In this document: positions 8,064-16,366 of the stretch, one piece after another
Layout of the letters: the number at the start of each line of letters is the position of its first letter
Numbering within the stretch: the first letter of the stretch is position 1
From: Paenibacillus sp.
GTDB taxonomy: Bacteria; Bacillota; Bacilli; Paenibacillales; YIM-B00363
Assembly: GCF_031177825.1 (NCBI RefSeq)
Contig: NZ_JAPSKE010000022.1
Location: 33,780 to 97,779 of the forward strand
Reading direction: 5' to 3'
Length of the DNA stretch: 64,000 bases
Notes under the pieces: model-generated
The model's database searches: none
Seen by the model: the letters and a program-made list of their open reading frames with translations, nothing else
What the model was told of the DNA's origin: nothing
Made by a program: the position numbers and the translations under genes

Positions 8064-8468
8064 TTAAGGATCGTTCCGAAATTCATCTCGACGTCCTTCG
8101 TCCGATGCTCCGGGGAGGAGTCTCAGGTTTACGTAGTGCCGAAGGTACGAATGGTCGACTCGGCTCGCCGGCTTGCCCTCGCGTTCTCGCCTGTATCCCG
8201 GATCAAGTATGTGACTGGATGTTATCGTCTTCGGAAAATGCGCGCCTTCATGCCCATAATAACGACGAGTTCGCTCTTCCGCCAACTGCAGATTGTTGCA
8301 AAACATGTAAAAAACCGAAGTCATGAGCTCGAAATCGCCCGATGCGAGCATAGATCGGTATCCGCTGGGCTGTCGCATGTTTTTCGATGAGGAGTTCCAT
8401 GGCGGACGGCCCCATCCTTCTAGGTTGTCGTTGTGCCGAAGGACCAAATCCGCTCCAGCTTTGTTCAT
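8064..8468 (-). pseudogene. Fragment of a DUF5703/GH95-like glycan-degradation protein
   Basis: The 134-codon minus-strand frame contains MLASGDFELMTSVFYMF, then LAEERTRRYYGHEGAHFPKT, a block I associate with the middle of large DUF5703-type glycosidase-like proteins. Those proteins are usually over 700 residues. Only this short block is present and its tail runs out of homology and into the ribosome-binding region of the next gene, so this is a remnant rather than a gene. Confidence 0.5.
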
Positions 8469-8516
8469 ATTCGTTCCTCTTGGCCGTTCCGGTCCACGGC
8501 TCGAAGTGCGAGGCCG

Positions 8517-8551
8517 TCAAGAAAGGCCCGACCTCTCGGCCGAGCCCCTTC
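8517..8551 (-). terminator. Terminator-like hairpin after the debranching-enzyme remnant
   Basis: Minus-strand inverted repeat GGCTCGGCC / GGTCGGGCC followed by TTTCTTG. It lies just past the stop of the remnant at 8555-9147 and was probably that gene's terminator. Confidence 0.55.
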
Positions 8552-8554
8552 TTT

Positions 8555-9147
8555 CTATTCGATGGCGATGCGAATCACGGATCGGTCGCTGGTCACGGTT
8601 CGTCCCTTCCAAAACAACTCCACCGTCAAGCCCGATGCGTTGACAATCTCGACGGCGACCTTCCCGCCTTCCTTGCGCAGCGCGATATCCAGCGACGCAT
8701 CGCCGACGCGCGCGTCGCGAAGGCGGATCCATTGCCCTTCCCAAGACGCGGGCACCTTCGGCTCGAGGCGAATGCGCCTCCGGTGCGCCTCGGGCTGCAG
8801 CCCGAGGAGATGCATGACGACGGGTACGGCGAGTGCGTACAGCGTCCACGCCTGCGCGATGCAGCCGTAGTCCGGCGACATCTCGCAGATCGACCCCGGC
8901 AACGCCATCGAGAAGGACCGGTTCATCCGTCGCAGCAGCTCCATATTCAGCCCTGCGATTTCGATAATGCCGTAGCCCGAAGGGAGGCCGTCGCCGTCCG
9001 GGTCCATCTCGCCGAGCAGCCGGTCCATGCCGTTGCCGCAAGCTTCGTAGTTATCCTCGAGTACGGTTCGATCGCCGGTCCAGCGGGATAGCTCCCAGAC
9101 GAAGCAAATATAATGCGCCGTCTCCTGCGTATTGCAACCCCGCCGCT
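8555..9147 (-). pseudogene. C-terminal remnant of a glycogen-debranching/6-hairpin glycosidase-like gene
   Basis: Reading on the minus strand gives TAHYICFVWELSRWTGD, then MDPDGDGLPSGYGIIEIAGLN, then SPDYGCIAQAWTLYALAVPVV and RRIRLEPKVPASWEG. These blocks follow the order seen in the C-terminal part of amylo-alpha-1,6-glucosidase-like proteins, but the ~150-200 residues expected between GLNMELL and the SPDYG block are missing, and the frame is closed by a stop (TAG) near 9147 with no N-terminal domain. It is therefore a 5'-truncated gene with an internal deletion. It belongs to the same patch of decayed glycosidase genes as 4345-4986 and 8064-8468. Confidence 0.62.
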
Positions 9148-9156
9148 AAATTATCT

Positions 9157-9507
9157 TCATGCGAAGTCCTTCCAAGTGAAGTCTTCGCTTAAGACGCCTT
9201 CGAAGTCCGCTTCGTCCGCGTTCCAAACTCCTTTCGAAGCGGCCTCCGGCTTGCGGAAACAAACTAAATTCTTATAATAGCCGAACGCCCTGCACACGGC
9301 CGGTCTTGCGGCATGGATCCCGCACCGGTCCCGATCGAGATCGTAAAAGATGCATGTGCCGTAGAAGCGTTCCTGCTTCTGCAGCGCCGCCCGCTCTTTC
9401 GGCGGCATCGAACGGATTTTCTTATGGATACGCTTGCGTTCGTCTTTGGTGATCGGTACCGGTCCGCAACATAAACCTTTGCACCCCTGACACGGCAGAC
9501 TTTCCAT
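9157..9507 (-). CDS. YkgJ-family cysteine-cluster protein
   Basis: A 116-residue cytosolic protein with the UPF0153/YkgJ pattern: CQGCKGLCCG at the N-terminus, then CIFYDLDRDRCGIHAARPAVCRAFGYY. The eight or so conserved Cys residues are thought to bind zinc or an iron-sulfur cluster; the role is unknown. The start ATG at 9507 has GGTGTCCCC rather than a classical ribosome-binding site, which is unusual for this region. A perfect sigma-A promoter lies at 9593-9621. Confidence 0.85.
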   Translation of the reverse strand: MESLPCQGCKGLCCGPVPITKDERKRIHKKIRSMPPKERAALQKQERFYGTCIFYDLDRDRCGIHAARPAVCRAFGYYKNLVCFRKPEAASKGVWNADEADFEGVLSEDFTWKDFA

Positions 9508-9592
9508 GGGGACACCTTCAATCTTTAAGATTTCATTGAAACATATACATTTATATCCTAGTCAGAGTCATATTTCAATAAAAAAATATTAT

Positions 9593-9621
9593 ATTATAAC
9601 ACATAAATTTATTTTTGTCAA
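9593..9621 (-). promoter_or_regulatory. Full-consensus sigma-A promoter for the YkgJ gene
   Basis: On the minus strand TTGACA (9616-9621) and TATAAT (9593-9598) are separated by 17 bp, both hexamers matching consensus exactly, in an AT-rich block. The start near 9586 leaves a leader of about 80 nt. Confidence 0.9.
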
Positions 9622-9724
9622 TATATTCCCCTTGGTTCTCTAGTCCCTCGAAGTCTTCCGAAACCGCTCCTTTCTCCCCTCGTATGAACGTTGTATATTG
9701 TAGGGGTGAAGGAGGTGAATCCGC

Positions 9725-10108
9725 ATGTTCCCGGATCTTCCCGACTTGTTGTTCGAAGCGATCTCGCTTCTCGGCTCGCTCAGCCTGCTATTCGGCTTTA
9801 TCGGGCTGCGGCTGACCGCAGCGTCGGTCGTCGTCGCCGCCTATTCCGCCTCGCGTTCGCCGTCGAACGGCGCTTCCGCCGATCAAGAGAGGGCCGCCAT
9901 GGAGTCGATGGCTTCGCTTCGCAAGGCGTTAGGCCGCGTCAGGCGCAAAGCGCCGACCGACGAAGGCGATCCTTCCTCCCGTTCGTATTCGACAGCGACG
10001 ACCGACTACGAACGAGGAGGAATTTTATTCTTATGGAAACTTCGACCGCATCGGCCGGAGCGTTCGGATTCGCCCGCCTGCGGCGTCCGATCGCCTTCTC
10101 CCTGCTGA
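9725..10108 (+). CDS. Small hypothetical membrane protein overlapping yidC
   Basis: A 127-codon frame with an excellent ribosome-binding site (GAAGGAGGTGAAT before ATG 9725) and a hydrophobic N-terminus (residues 8-40) followed by a polar, charged part. The last ~25 codons overlap the start of the YidC gene in another frame. I do not recognise a family; the first two-thirds look protein-like and the overlapping tail does not, so the true reading could end earlier through a sequencing or real frameshift. It likely belongs to the same transcript as yidC. Confidence 0.45.
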   Translation: MFPDLPDLLFEAISLLGSLSLLFGFIGLRLTAASVVVAAYSASRSPSNGASADQERAAMESMASLRKALGRVRRKAPTDEGDPSSRSYSTATTDYERGGILFLWKLRPHRPERSDSPACGVRSPSPC

Positions 10109-10848
10109 TCGGAATCGCGCTCGCGTTAAGCGGCTGCGGCGCGACGACCGCCCCGATCGACGCGAACAGCGCCGGTTGGTTCGACCATTACTTCGTATAT
10201 TCGTTTTCCCGCTTGATTTCATACTTCGCTCGTCTGTTTCACGGGGATTACGGCTTATCCATTATTCTGGTGACCGTCTTGATCCGTCTGGCGCTCATGC
10301 CGCTGATGCTGCGGCAGCTGAAGAGTCAGTCGGAGATGCAGTCGAAGATGAAGCGTCTCCAACCGGAGCTTCGAGAGCTGCAGGAGAAGTACAAGGACAA
10401 GGGAGCGGAGCGCGCCGCCCAACAAGCCAAATCGCAGGAGATGATGGCGTTATATCAGAAGCATCAAGTCAATCCGCTCGCTGTCGGATGCTTGCCCGCC
10501 CTCATCCAACTGCCTATATTATTAGGCTTCTATTACGCCATCCGCCGAACGCCTGAAATTGCGTCCCATTCGTTCCTTTGGTTTAATCTGGGACATCCGG
10601 ACTTGATCTTGCCGTTCCTCGCCGCCGCGGTGTATTTCGTACAATTCAAGGTATCCCAGACGGGCTCCGCTCCGGCGAACGGGCAGCAGGAGCAAATAGC
10701 GTTCCTCGGTTTGCTATCCCCGGTCATGATGGGCTTGTTCTCCTTCACCGCCCCCGCCGCGCTGCCGCTATATTGGACGGTCGGCGGCATCATCGTCGTC
10801 GCCCAGACGTGGATCGGCAAGAAGCTGTACGGAAGAGACGAAACATAA
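10033..10848 (+). CDS. yidC: YidC/Oxa1 membrane protein insertase (SpoIIIJ-type lipoprotein)
   Basis: A 271-residue protein with a lipoprotein signal ending in ALSGC (lipobox LSGC, about residue 36), then the 60KD_IMP/Oxa1 domain: FHGDYGLSIILVTVLIRLALMPLMLRQL, a charged cytosolic loop (MKRLQPELRELQEKYKDK), and further membrane segments near PALIQLPILLGFYYAI and PLYWTVGGIIVVAQTW. The conserved Arg in the first membrane segment (ILVTVLIR) is present. It inserts membrane proteins with or without SecYEG. ATG 10033 is chosen because GAGGAGG lies upstream and upstream codons in frame are Arg-rich. This is an isolated copy, not beside rnpA/rpmH, so it is probably a second paralogue like YqjG. Confidence 0.9.
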   Translation: METSTASAGAFGFARLRRPIAFSLLIGIALALSGCGATTAPIDANSAGWFDHYFVYSFSRLISYFARLFHGDYGLSIILVTVLIRLALMPLMLRQLKSQSEMQSKMKRLQPELRELQEKYKDKGAERAAQQAKSQEMMALYQKHQVNPLAVGCLPALIQLPILLGFYYAIRRTPEIASHSFLWFNLGHPDLILPFLAAAVYFVQFKVSQTGSAPANGQQEQIAFLGLLSPVMMGLFSFTAPAALPLYWTVGGIIVVAQTWIGKKLYGRDET

Positions 10849-10857
10849 TCGAACCGC

Positions 10858-10892
10858 AAGAGGCCGGTCCGGGACGTTCCCGGACCGGCCTC
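10858..10892. terminator. Bidirectional terminator between yidC and opuAC
   Basis: A 15-bp perfect stem (10860-10874 with 10878-10892) with a 3-nt loop lies between two convergent genes. TTATT follows on the plus strand and CTTGC on the minus strand, so it best serves yidC. Confidence 0.8.
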
Positions 10893-10910
10893 TTATTCGT
10901 GCGGGTTAGA

Positions 10911-11777
10911 TTACTCCAACCACGACTTCACTTTGTCCTCGTTCGCCTCTACCCATGCCTTCGCGGCATCCGCCGGCTCCGCGCCTTCTTGAATGTCGAC
11001 CATGACGGCCGCCATCTCGTCCGGCGTCCAATTGAACGCGTCGAGCAGCTTGTACGCGTCCGGATGATCCTTCTCCAAGTCCTTCCGCACGATCGTATGA
11101 ATTTGCTCGTCACCGCCGTAGACGCCCTGCGGATCCTCTAAATACTTCAAGTCCATCTTCCCGAATTTCCAGTGCGGCGTCCAACCCGTGACGATGATCG
11201 GCTTCTGATCGTTGTACGCGGATTGCAGCTCCGTCGCCATCGCGGCGGACGAGCTTTCGAGCAGCGTCCAACCTTCGAGGCCGTAGGCGGGAATCGCTTC
11301 TTCCGTAGCCATCATGATGCCCGCGCCCGGTTCGATCCCGATGATCGTGCTGTCCACGAGCTCGGCGACCTCCGGCTTCTTCAGATCCTCGATCGAGGCG
11401 ACGTCCATGTACGCGGGGACGACCAATCCGACTTTGGTTCCGTCCAAGTTCGGTCCGAGATCGACGAACTTGCCTTCGTTGTCCTTATAATAGCTCTCAT
11501 GCGTGGACGGGAGCCAAGCGGCCACCATCGCGTCCGCGCTGCCGTCCGAGACGCCCGTCCACATCGGACCCGCGTCGACTTGGAGCATCTCCACTTCGTA
11601 CCCGAGCTCCTTCTCCAACACGTATTCGACGACGTGCGTGCTCGCGATCTCCGAATCCCAAGCGACGTAAGCGAGCGTCAGCTCCTTCTTCGCCGCTCCT
11701 CCCGTAGAGCAGCCCGCCGCGATCAGCGAGGCCCCCAACAAGAGCGCAATACTTTTCCCCATAGACTTCTTAAACAT
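10911..11777 (-). CDS. opuAC: Glycine betaine/proline betaine ABC importer, substrate-binding lipoprotein
   Basis: A 288-residue OpuAC-domain protein with a lipoprotein signal ending in LIAAGC. Typical family blocks follow: KKELTLAYVAWDSEIASTHVVEYVLEKELGYEVE, MWTGVSDGSADAMVAAWLP and the Trp-containing TGWTPHWKFGKMDLKYLEDP that forms the aromatic cage for the quaternary ammonium group. ATG 11777 has AGGGAGAGG upstream; a longer frame starts at 11804. Its first codons overlap the end of the permease gene by 8 bp, so it is the last gene of opuAA-opuAB-opuAC. Confidence 0.93.
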   Translation of the reverse strand: MFKKSMGKSIALLLGASLIAAGCSTGGAAKKELTLAYVAWDSEIASTHVVEYVLEKELGYEVEMLQVDAGPMWTGVSDGSADAMVAAWLPSTHESYYKDNEGKFVDLGPNLDGTKVGLVVPAYMDVASIEDLKKPEVAELVDSTIIGIEPGAGIMMATEEAIPAYGLEGWTLLESSSAAMATELQSAYNDQKPIIVTGWTPHWKFGKMDLKYLEDPQGVYGGDEQIHTIVRKDLEKDHPDAYKLLDAFNWTPDEMAAVMVDIQEGAEPADAAKAWVEANEDKVKSWLE

Positions 11778-12615
11778 TCGATCCTCTCCCTTTCCTATGA
11801 ACAAGATGATGTGTGAATCGATCCAACACGATCGCCAGGATGACGACCGCGAGGCCCGCTTCGAACCCGACCCCCGTCTTTACTTGGGTAATCGCTTGGT
11901 ACACCTTCGACCCGACGCCCTGCGCCCCGATCATCGAAGCGATGACGACCATGGATAACGACAGCATAATCGTCTGGTTGACCCCGGCCATAATCGAAGG
12001 CACGGCCAACGGCAGCTGCAGCTTCACCAGCTTCTGAACGGGGGTGGAGCCGAACGCTTCGGCCGCCTCCACCAAGTCCTTAGGCACCTGCCGAATGCCG
12101 AGATTCGTCAACCGAATCGTCGGCGGAATGGCGAAGATGACGGAAGCGATGACGCCCGGCACGACGCCCAGCGAGAAGAAGGACACCGCCGGGATCAGGT
12201 ACACGAACGCAGGCATCGTCTGCATGAAGTCGAGAATCGGCGTGACGACGTTTCGTACCGTATTGCTCTGCGCGCACCAGATGCCGAGCGGGACGCCGAG
12301 CACGATGGAGATGACGGCCGAGGTGAGCACCAGCGCCAACGTCTGCATCGTCGGGTCCCACAGTCCCATATTCCAGATGAGCAGAAACCCGACCGCCGTA
12401 AAGACCGCGAGCCGCCAGCGCCCGAGGGCGTATGCGATGCCCGTAAGCAGCAGGATCGTGATCGGAGCCGGTATCGCTTGGAACACGATTTCGAATCCGT
12501 CGACGACGGAACCGATGACCATTTTTATAACGTCGAACAAGGGCTGGACATGGTTTTCCAACCACGATTCCAGCGCTTCGACCCACTTCCCTAACGGTAT
12601 TCTGGGAATTCCCAT
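11770..12615 (-). CDS. opuAB: Glycine betaine ABC importer, permease
   Basis: A 281-residue membrane protein with about 7 hydrophobic segments and the binding-protein-dependent transport signature around EAAEAFGSTPVQKLVKLQLPLAVPSIMAGVNQTIMLSLSMVVIASMIGA. The N-terminal extracellular-type segment (WVEALESWLENHVQPLFDVI) is as in OpuAB/ProW. It forms the membrane channel of the OpuA importer with the flanking ATPase and lipoprotein genes; gaps are 8 bp to the ATPase gene and an overlap to opuAC. Confidence 0.93.
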   Translation of the reverse strand: MGIPRIPLGKWVEALESWLENHVQPLFDVIKMVIGSVVDGFEIVFQAIPAPITILLLTGIAYALGRWRLAVFTAVGFLLIWNMGLWDPTMQTLALVLTSAVISIVLGVPLGIWCAQSNTVRNVVTPILDFMQTMPAFVYLIPAVSFFSLGVVPGVIASVIFAIPPTIRLTNLGIRQVPKDLVEAAEAFGSTPVQKLVKLQLPLAVPSIMAGVNQTIMLSLSMVVIASMIGAQGVGSKVYQAITQVKTGVGFEAGLAVVILAIVLDRFTHHLVHRKGRGSNV

Positions 12616-12623
12616 GTATTGAC

Positions 12624-13814
12624 TTAACCTCCTCCCACGTTTTGATTGCCGGCGAGCGCGCCGAGGACGGAGCCTCGGATAATGATGCCGCGCAGCTTGT
12701 TATGCTCGTCGACGACCGCGACCGGTACGCGGGTGTCGCTCATGATTTGAAATAAATCGTTCAAGACCGTGTCGGGACGCACCTCGGGCACGTCCTTGAT
12801 CATAATGTCCTGCAGCGTCTTCCCGTCCTTCACCGCGGACGAGGCGTCGTCCGCCGTCACGACGCCGAGCAGGTTGCGCTCGTTGCCCACGACATACAGA
12901 CTGGAGACGCCTCGTTCCTTCATGAGCTGCAGCGCGACGCGCGGGCCACGGTCGGGCGATACCGTCTCCGGCCGCCGCATGACGTGGGCCGCCGTCAGCA
13001 CCTTGGATAAGTCGACGTCCTCGACGAACCGTTCGACGTAATCGTTCGCCGGATTCGTCAAGATTTGCTCCGGCGTACCGATCTGCACGACGGCGCCGTC
13101 CTTCATGAGCGCGATCCGGTCGCCGATGCGCAGCGCTTCGTCCAAGTCGTGGGTAATGAAGACGATCGTCTTCTTCATCTGCGCTTGGAGCTGCAGCAGC
13201 TCATCCTGCATGTCTTTGCGGATCAACGGATCGAGCGCGCTGAACGCTTCGTCCATGAGCAGCACGTCCGGGTCGTTGGCGAGTCCCCGCGCGAGTCCGA
13301 CCCGCTGCTGCATGCCGCCGCTCAGCTCATCCGGCTTCTTATGTTCCCAGCCGCTCAGGCCGACGAGTTCTAACGCTTGCATGGCTTTCTCGCGGCGCTG
13401 CTTCTTCGGCTCGCCTTGAACCTCGAGGCCGTATTCTACATTTTCCAAGACGGTACGATGCGGGAATAAGGCGAATTTCTGAAACACCATGCTGATTTGC
13501 TTCCGCCGGATGTCGCGCAGCTGCTCCGCGTCCGCCTTCACGATGTCTTTCCCGTTGATCAACACTTGCCCGTCCGTCGGCTCGATCAAGCGGTTCAACA
13601 GCCGCACCAACGTCGACTTCCCGCTGCCCGACAATCCCATGATGACGAATATTTCGCCGGGCTCGATCGAGAAATCCACCCGGTTCACGCCGACGGTCAG
13701 CTCCGTCTCGGCTAAGATCTTCTCCTTGGACCACCCTTGCTTCAGCAGCGGGAGGGCCCGTTTCGGGTCGTTACCGAATATCTTGGTCACCTGCTTCGCC
13801 TCAATGATCGGCAT
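12624..13814 (-). CDS. opuAA: Glycine betaine ABC importer, ATPase with CBS domains
   Basis: A 396-residue ATPase with Walker A GLSGSGKST, Q-loop SMVFQKFALFPHRTV, signature LSGGMQQRVGLARGL, Walker B VLLMDEAFSALDP and switch His in ITHDL, followed by two CBS domains (about residues 275-390, LTAAHVMRRPETV and MIKDVPEVRPDTVL). In OpuA-type importers the CBS pair senses ionic strength or cyclic nucleotides and gates transport. It heads the operon and is divergent from gbsR. Confidence 0.94.
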   Translation of the reverse strand: MPIIEAKQVTKIFGNDPKRALPLLKQGWSKEKILAETELTVGVNRVDFSIEPGEIFVIMGLSGSGKSTLVRLLNRLIEPTDGQVLINGKDIVKADAEQLRDIRRKQISMVFQKFALFPHRTVLENVEYGLEVQGEPKKQRREKAMQALELVGLSGWEHKKPDELSGGMQQRVGLARGLANDPDVLLMDEAFSALDPLIRKDMQDELLQLQAQMKKTIVFITHDLDEALRIGDRIALMKDGAVVQIGTPEQILTNPANDYVERFVEDVDLSKVLTAAHVMRRPETVSPDRGPRVALQLMKERGVSSLYVVGNERNLLGVVTADDASSAVKDGKTLQDIMIKDVPEVRPDTVLNDLFQIMSDTRVPVAVVDEHNKLRGIIIRGSVLGALAGNQNVGGG

Positions 13815-13864
13815 CCTGCTCCCCCTCTCTTATGTTCCGTTGCGCCTTTATTGCTCTGGGCTTA

Positions 13865-13894
13865 AGTCTAAAGGTAGGGGGACGATAGGGTCAA
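13865..13894 (-). promoter_or_regulatory. Candidate sigma-A promoter of opuAA-AB-AC
   Basis: TTGACC (13889-13894) and TAGACT (13865-13870) on the minus strand are separated by 18 bp, about 50 bp before opuAA. The hexamers are moderate matches, consistent with a regulated promoter next to the palindrome at 13919-13936. Confidence 0.5.
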
Positions 13895-13918
13895 AACGGA
13901 AAATGGGTCGTATGGTTT

Positions 13919-13936
13919 GTAAAGTTTAAACTTTAC
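13919..13936. promoter_or_regulatory. 18-bp perfect palindrome, candidate GbsR operator
   Basis: GTAAAGTTTAAACTTTAC is a perfect 18-bp palindrome in the opuA-gbsR intergenic region, followed by a GTAC-attac-GTAC repeat at 13937-13949. It is placed about 25 bp upstream of the candidate opuA -35 and 56 bp upstream of the gbsR -35. Such dyads suit a dimeric winged-helix regulator; GbsR encoded next door is the obvious candidate by position. Confidence 0.6.
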
Positions 13937-13991
13937 GTACATTACGTACAGAATACTCTAATATACTCCCAATTCTGCCCACGGCTTTCTC

Positions 13992-14020
13992 TTTACATGA
14001 AGAGCATCGTTTCCTACAAT
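13992..14020 (+). promoter_or_regulatory. Sigma-A promoter of gbsR
   Basis: TTTACA (13992-13997) and TACAAT (14015-14020) with a 17-bp spacer lie about 55 bp before the gbsR start. Confidence 0.75.
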
Positions 14021-14077
14021 GAGGATTAATGTCTCAGCGGCTCGCGACTCCCCCGCAGAAGGAGGGAAACACAACGA

Positions 14078-14641
14078 ATGAATAAACTACAAGGCCTATC
14101 GAACGAGCAAATCGATAAGATTCAGTCCATCCGCCAGCGCGTCATCGAGACGATCGGCAGCAATATGGACTTATACGGGATTACCTTGTCCATCGGGCAT
14201 ATGTACGGGCATATGTATTTTCAGAACGAACCCGTAACCCTCGACGAGATGGGCGACGTCATGGGCATGAGCAAGACGAGCATGAGTACGGGCATGCGTA
14301 CGTTAATCGATCTCAAGATGGTCCACAAGGTATGGGGGAAGGGATCGCGGAAGGATCTATACGTCGTGGAGCACGATTGGCACCAGACGTTCATCGACTA
14401 CTTCTCGGTGCAATGGCGCAAGTCGATCGAGATGAACATCTCGGCGATCAACAAGGCGCTGGCCGAGGTGAAGAAGCTCCGTCGCGAAGCGCAGGAGACG
14501 CAAGACGGCCCGCTCTCCGACGTATTGGATCATGACGAGAAGAAGCTGGTCGAGGCGCGGAAATACTACTTGTGGCTCGGCCGGCTGATCGACGCCTTCG
14601 AGTCCGGCGATATTTTCGAGCTCGTGCCGAAAGAGGAATAA
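14078..14641 (+). CDS. gbsR: GbsR-type transcriptional regulator (choline/betaine sensing)
   Basis: A 187-residue GbsR/MarR-family protein. The winged helix-turn-helix covers about residues 25-95 (MYGHMYFQNEPVTLDEMGDVMGMSKTSMSTGMRTLIDLKMVHKVWGKGSRKDLY), and the C-terminal half is alpha-helical, ending in WLGRLIDAFESGDIFELVPKE as in GbsR. In Bacillus subtilis GbsR is a choline-responsive repressor of glycine betaine synthesis and choline import genes. Here it is divergent from opuA with a BCCT gene downstream on the other strand, so it probably controls betaine uptake. Ribosome-binding site AGAAGGAGGG is strong. Confidence 0.9.
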   Translation: MNKLQGLSNEQIDKIQSIRQRVIETIGSNMDLYGITLSIGHMYGHMYFQNEPVTLDEMGDVMGMSKTSMSTGMRTLIDLKMVHKVWGKGSRKDLYVVEHDWHQTFIDYFSVQWRKSIEMNISAINKALAEVKKLRREAQETQDGPLSDVLDHDEKKLVEARKYYLWLGRLIDAFESGDIFELVPKEE

Positions 14642-14644
14642 TAC

Positions 14645-14698
14645 GAAAGCGACCGCATCCCCGGAGCGTTCCCCGGGGTCGCGATCGCTTTTTTTCGT
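14645..14698 (+). terminator. Intrinsic terminator of gbsR
   Basis: AAAGCGACCGC...GCGATCGCTTT with an inner CCCCGG/CCGGGG pairing is followed by seven T residues. The neighbouring BCCT gene ends at 14705 on the other strand, so it may work in both directions. Confidence 0.82.
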
Positions 14699-14704
14699 TG
14701 GGTT

Positions 14705-16267
14705 TTATTTCGCCTTCTGCTTGCGGCCGGGGAACGGGAGCCTGCCTCCCTCGCGCTCCTCGAACGGAGCCGCCCCCCGGCCCTTGCCGGAAGCGGGTCG
14801 AAGCTCGCCGTTGAACGCCTTCAACATGGCGACCACCATCAGAATCAGCACGAAGGACAAGGGGAAGGCGGCCACGATGATCGCGGTTTGCATCGCCTCG
14901 AGACCCCCGGACATCGTCAGCACGACCGCGGAAGCGGAAAGCAGGAGCCCCCAGATCGTCTTCACGCTCGTAGGCGGATTGAGACTGCCGTTCGTCGTCT
15001 GCATCCCGAGCACGAAAGTGGCGGAATCGGCGGACGTAATGAAGAACGTGGAGATGAGAATCAGCGTGACGATCACCAATACCCCTTGCAGCGGCAGATG
15101 TTCGAATACGGCGAAGACGGCCGTCTCGAGCGCCTGGTCCGAGATCGGCACTCCGAGCCGGTATTCCAAATCGAGCGCGGTGCCGCCGAAGACGGCGAAC
15201 CAGACCGTGCACACGAGCGTCGGAATGACGGTGACGGCGACGACGAATTCCCGGACCGTCCTTCCCTTCGATACGCGGGCGATGAACGTACCGACGAACG
15301 GCGCCCAGGCGATCCACCACGCCCAGTAGAAGATCGTCCAGCTTTGCACCCATGCCGCTCGCTCGGGGTTGAACGGCGCCAGACGCAGCCCCATGCTGGG
15401 CAAATTCTGAATGTATTCGCCGAGCGTCGTGATATACAGATTTAATAAAAACACTGTAGGACCTACGAACAGCACCGTGAAAAACAAAATCGCAGCCAGA
15501 GCCATGTTGATATTGCTTAGATACGTGATGCCCCGCTTCAGCCCGGTTCCCGCGGACAGGATGAACAACACGGTCACGACGGCGATAATCGCGAGCTGAA
15601 TGCCGAAGTTGTTCGGAATCCCCGTTAAGTAGCTAAGGCCTCCGTTAATCTGCGCCGCCCCCAGCCCGAGCGACGCGGCGACGCCGAAGATCGTCGCGAA
15701 CACGGCGATCGTATCGATCGTCGTGCCGGTCACGCCTTTGGTTCGTTCGCCGAACAACGGAATGAGCGCCGCGCTCATAAGACCCGGATACCCCTTGCGG
15801 AACTTAAAGTATGCGAGCGCGAGCGCGATCGTCGCATAGATCGCCCAGGCGTGAAAACCCCAATGAAGATACGTGTACCGCAGCGCGAGCTTCGCCGCTT
15901 CGTCGGTTTTCGCCTCGCCGAGCGGCGGACTGGCGAAGTGGGAGATCGGCTCGGACACCCCGAAGAAGAGCAGCCCGATGCCCATGCCCGCGCTGAACAA
16001 CAGCGCGAACCACGTCAATCGATTGAAGTCGGGCACGTCCTCCGGTTGCCCAAGCTTGATCTTCCCGTACCGACTGAACACCAAAAACACGGCGAACAGT
16101 AAAAATAAGGTGGCGCACAATTGATAAAACCAACCGAACGATTCCAGGAAGAACGACTGCAAACCGCTCATCACGTCCGACAACCGGTCCGGAAACGCCG
16201 CGCCCCATCCCACGAATACAAGGCACACCGCCAAGGCGATCCAAAACACCTTCGTTACCTGCCGCAT
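14705..16267 (-). CDS. BCCT-family betaine/carnitine/choline transporter
   Basis: A 520-residue transporter with about 12 membrane segments. BCCT signatures are visible: FSAGMGIGLLFFGVSEPISHF, YTYLHWGFHAWAIYA, the Trp-rich WTIFYWAWWIAWAPFVGTFIARVSKGRTVREF, and ITSADSATFVLGM. The G-M-G-I-G-L stretch indicates the sodium-coupled betaine-type (OpuD/BetP-like) rather than proton/choline type. It is convergent with gbsR, and AAGGAG lies 8 nt upstream of ATG. The C-terminal tail is short and basic, so it could be an osmosensor as in BetP, but this is not shown. Confidence 0.93.
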   Translation of the reverse strand: MRQVTKVFWIALAVCLVFVGWGAAFPDRLSDVMSGLQSFFLESFGWFYQLCATLFLLFAVFLVFSRYGKIKLGQPEDVPDFNRLTWFALLFSAGMGIGLLFFGVSEPISHFASPPLGEAKTDEAAKLALRYTYLHWGFHAWAIYATIALALAYFKFRKGYPGLMSAALIPLFGERTKGVTGTTIDTIAVFATIFGVAASLGLGAAQINGGLSYLTGIPNNFGIQLAIIAVVTVLFILSAGTGLKRGITYLSNINMALAAILFFTVLFVGPTVFLLNLYITTLGEYIQNLPSMGLRLAPFNPERAAWVQSWTIFYWAWWIAWAPFVGTFIARVSKGRTVREFVVAVTVIPTLVCTVWFAVFGGTALDLEYRLGVPISDQALETAVFAVFEHLPLQGVLVIVTLILISTFFITSADSATFVLGMQTTNGSLNPPTSVKTIWGLLLSASAVVLTMSGGLEAMQTAIIVAAFPLSFVLILMVVAMLKAFNGELRPASGKGRGAAPFEEREGGRLPFPGRKQKAK

Positions 16268-16366
16268 GACATCTCACTCCTTGCCCATAGGATGCCGAGT
16301 TCCTTCGACTCCCATGCAAGGGGGACCCTGCTTTTCGCGCTGCTTCTTATCGGGGGCGCAACCCCG

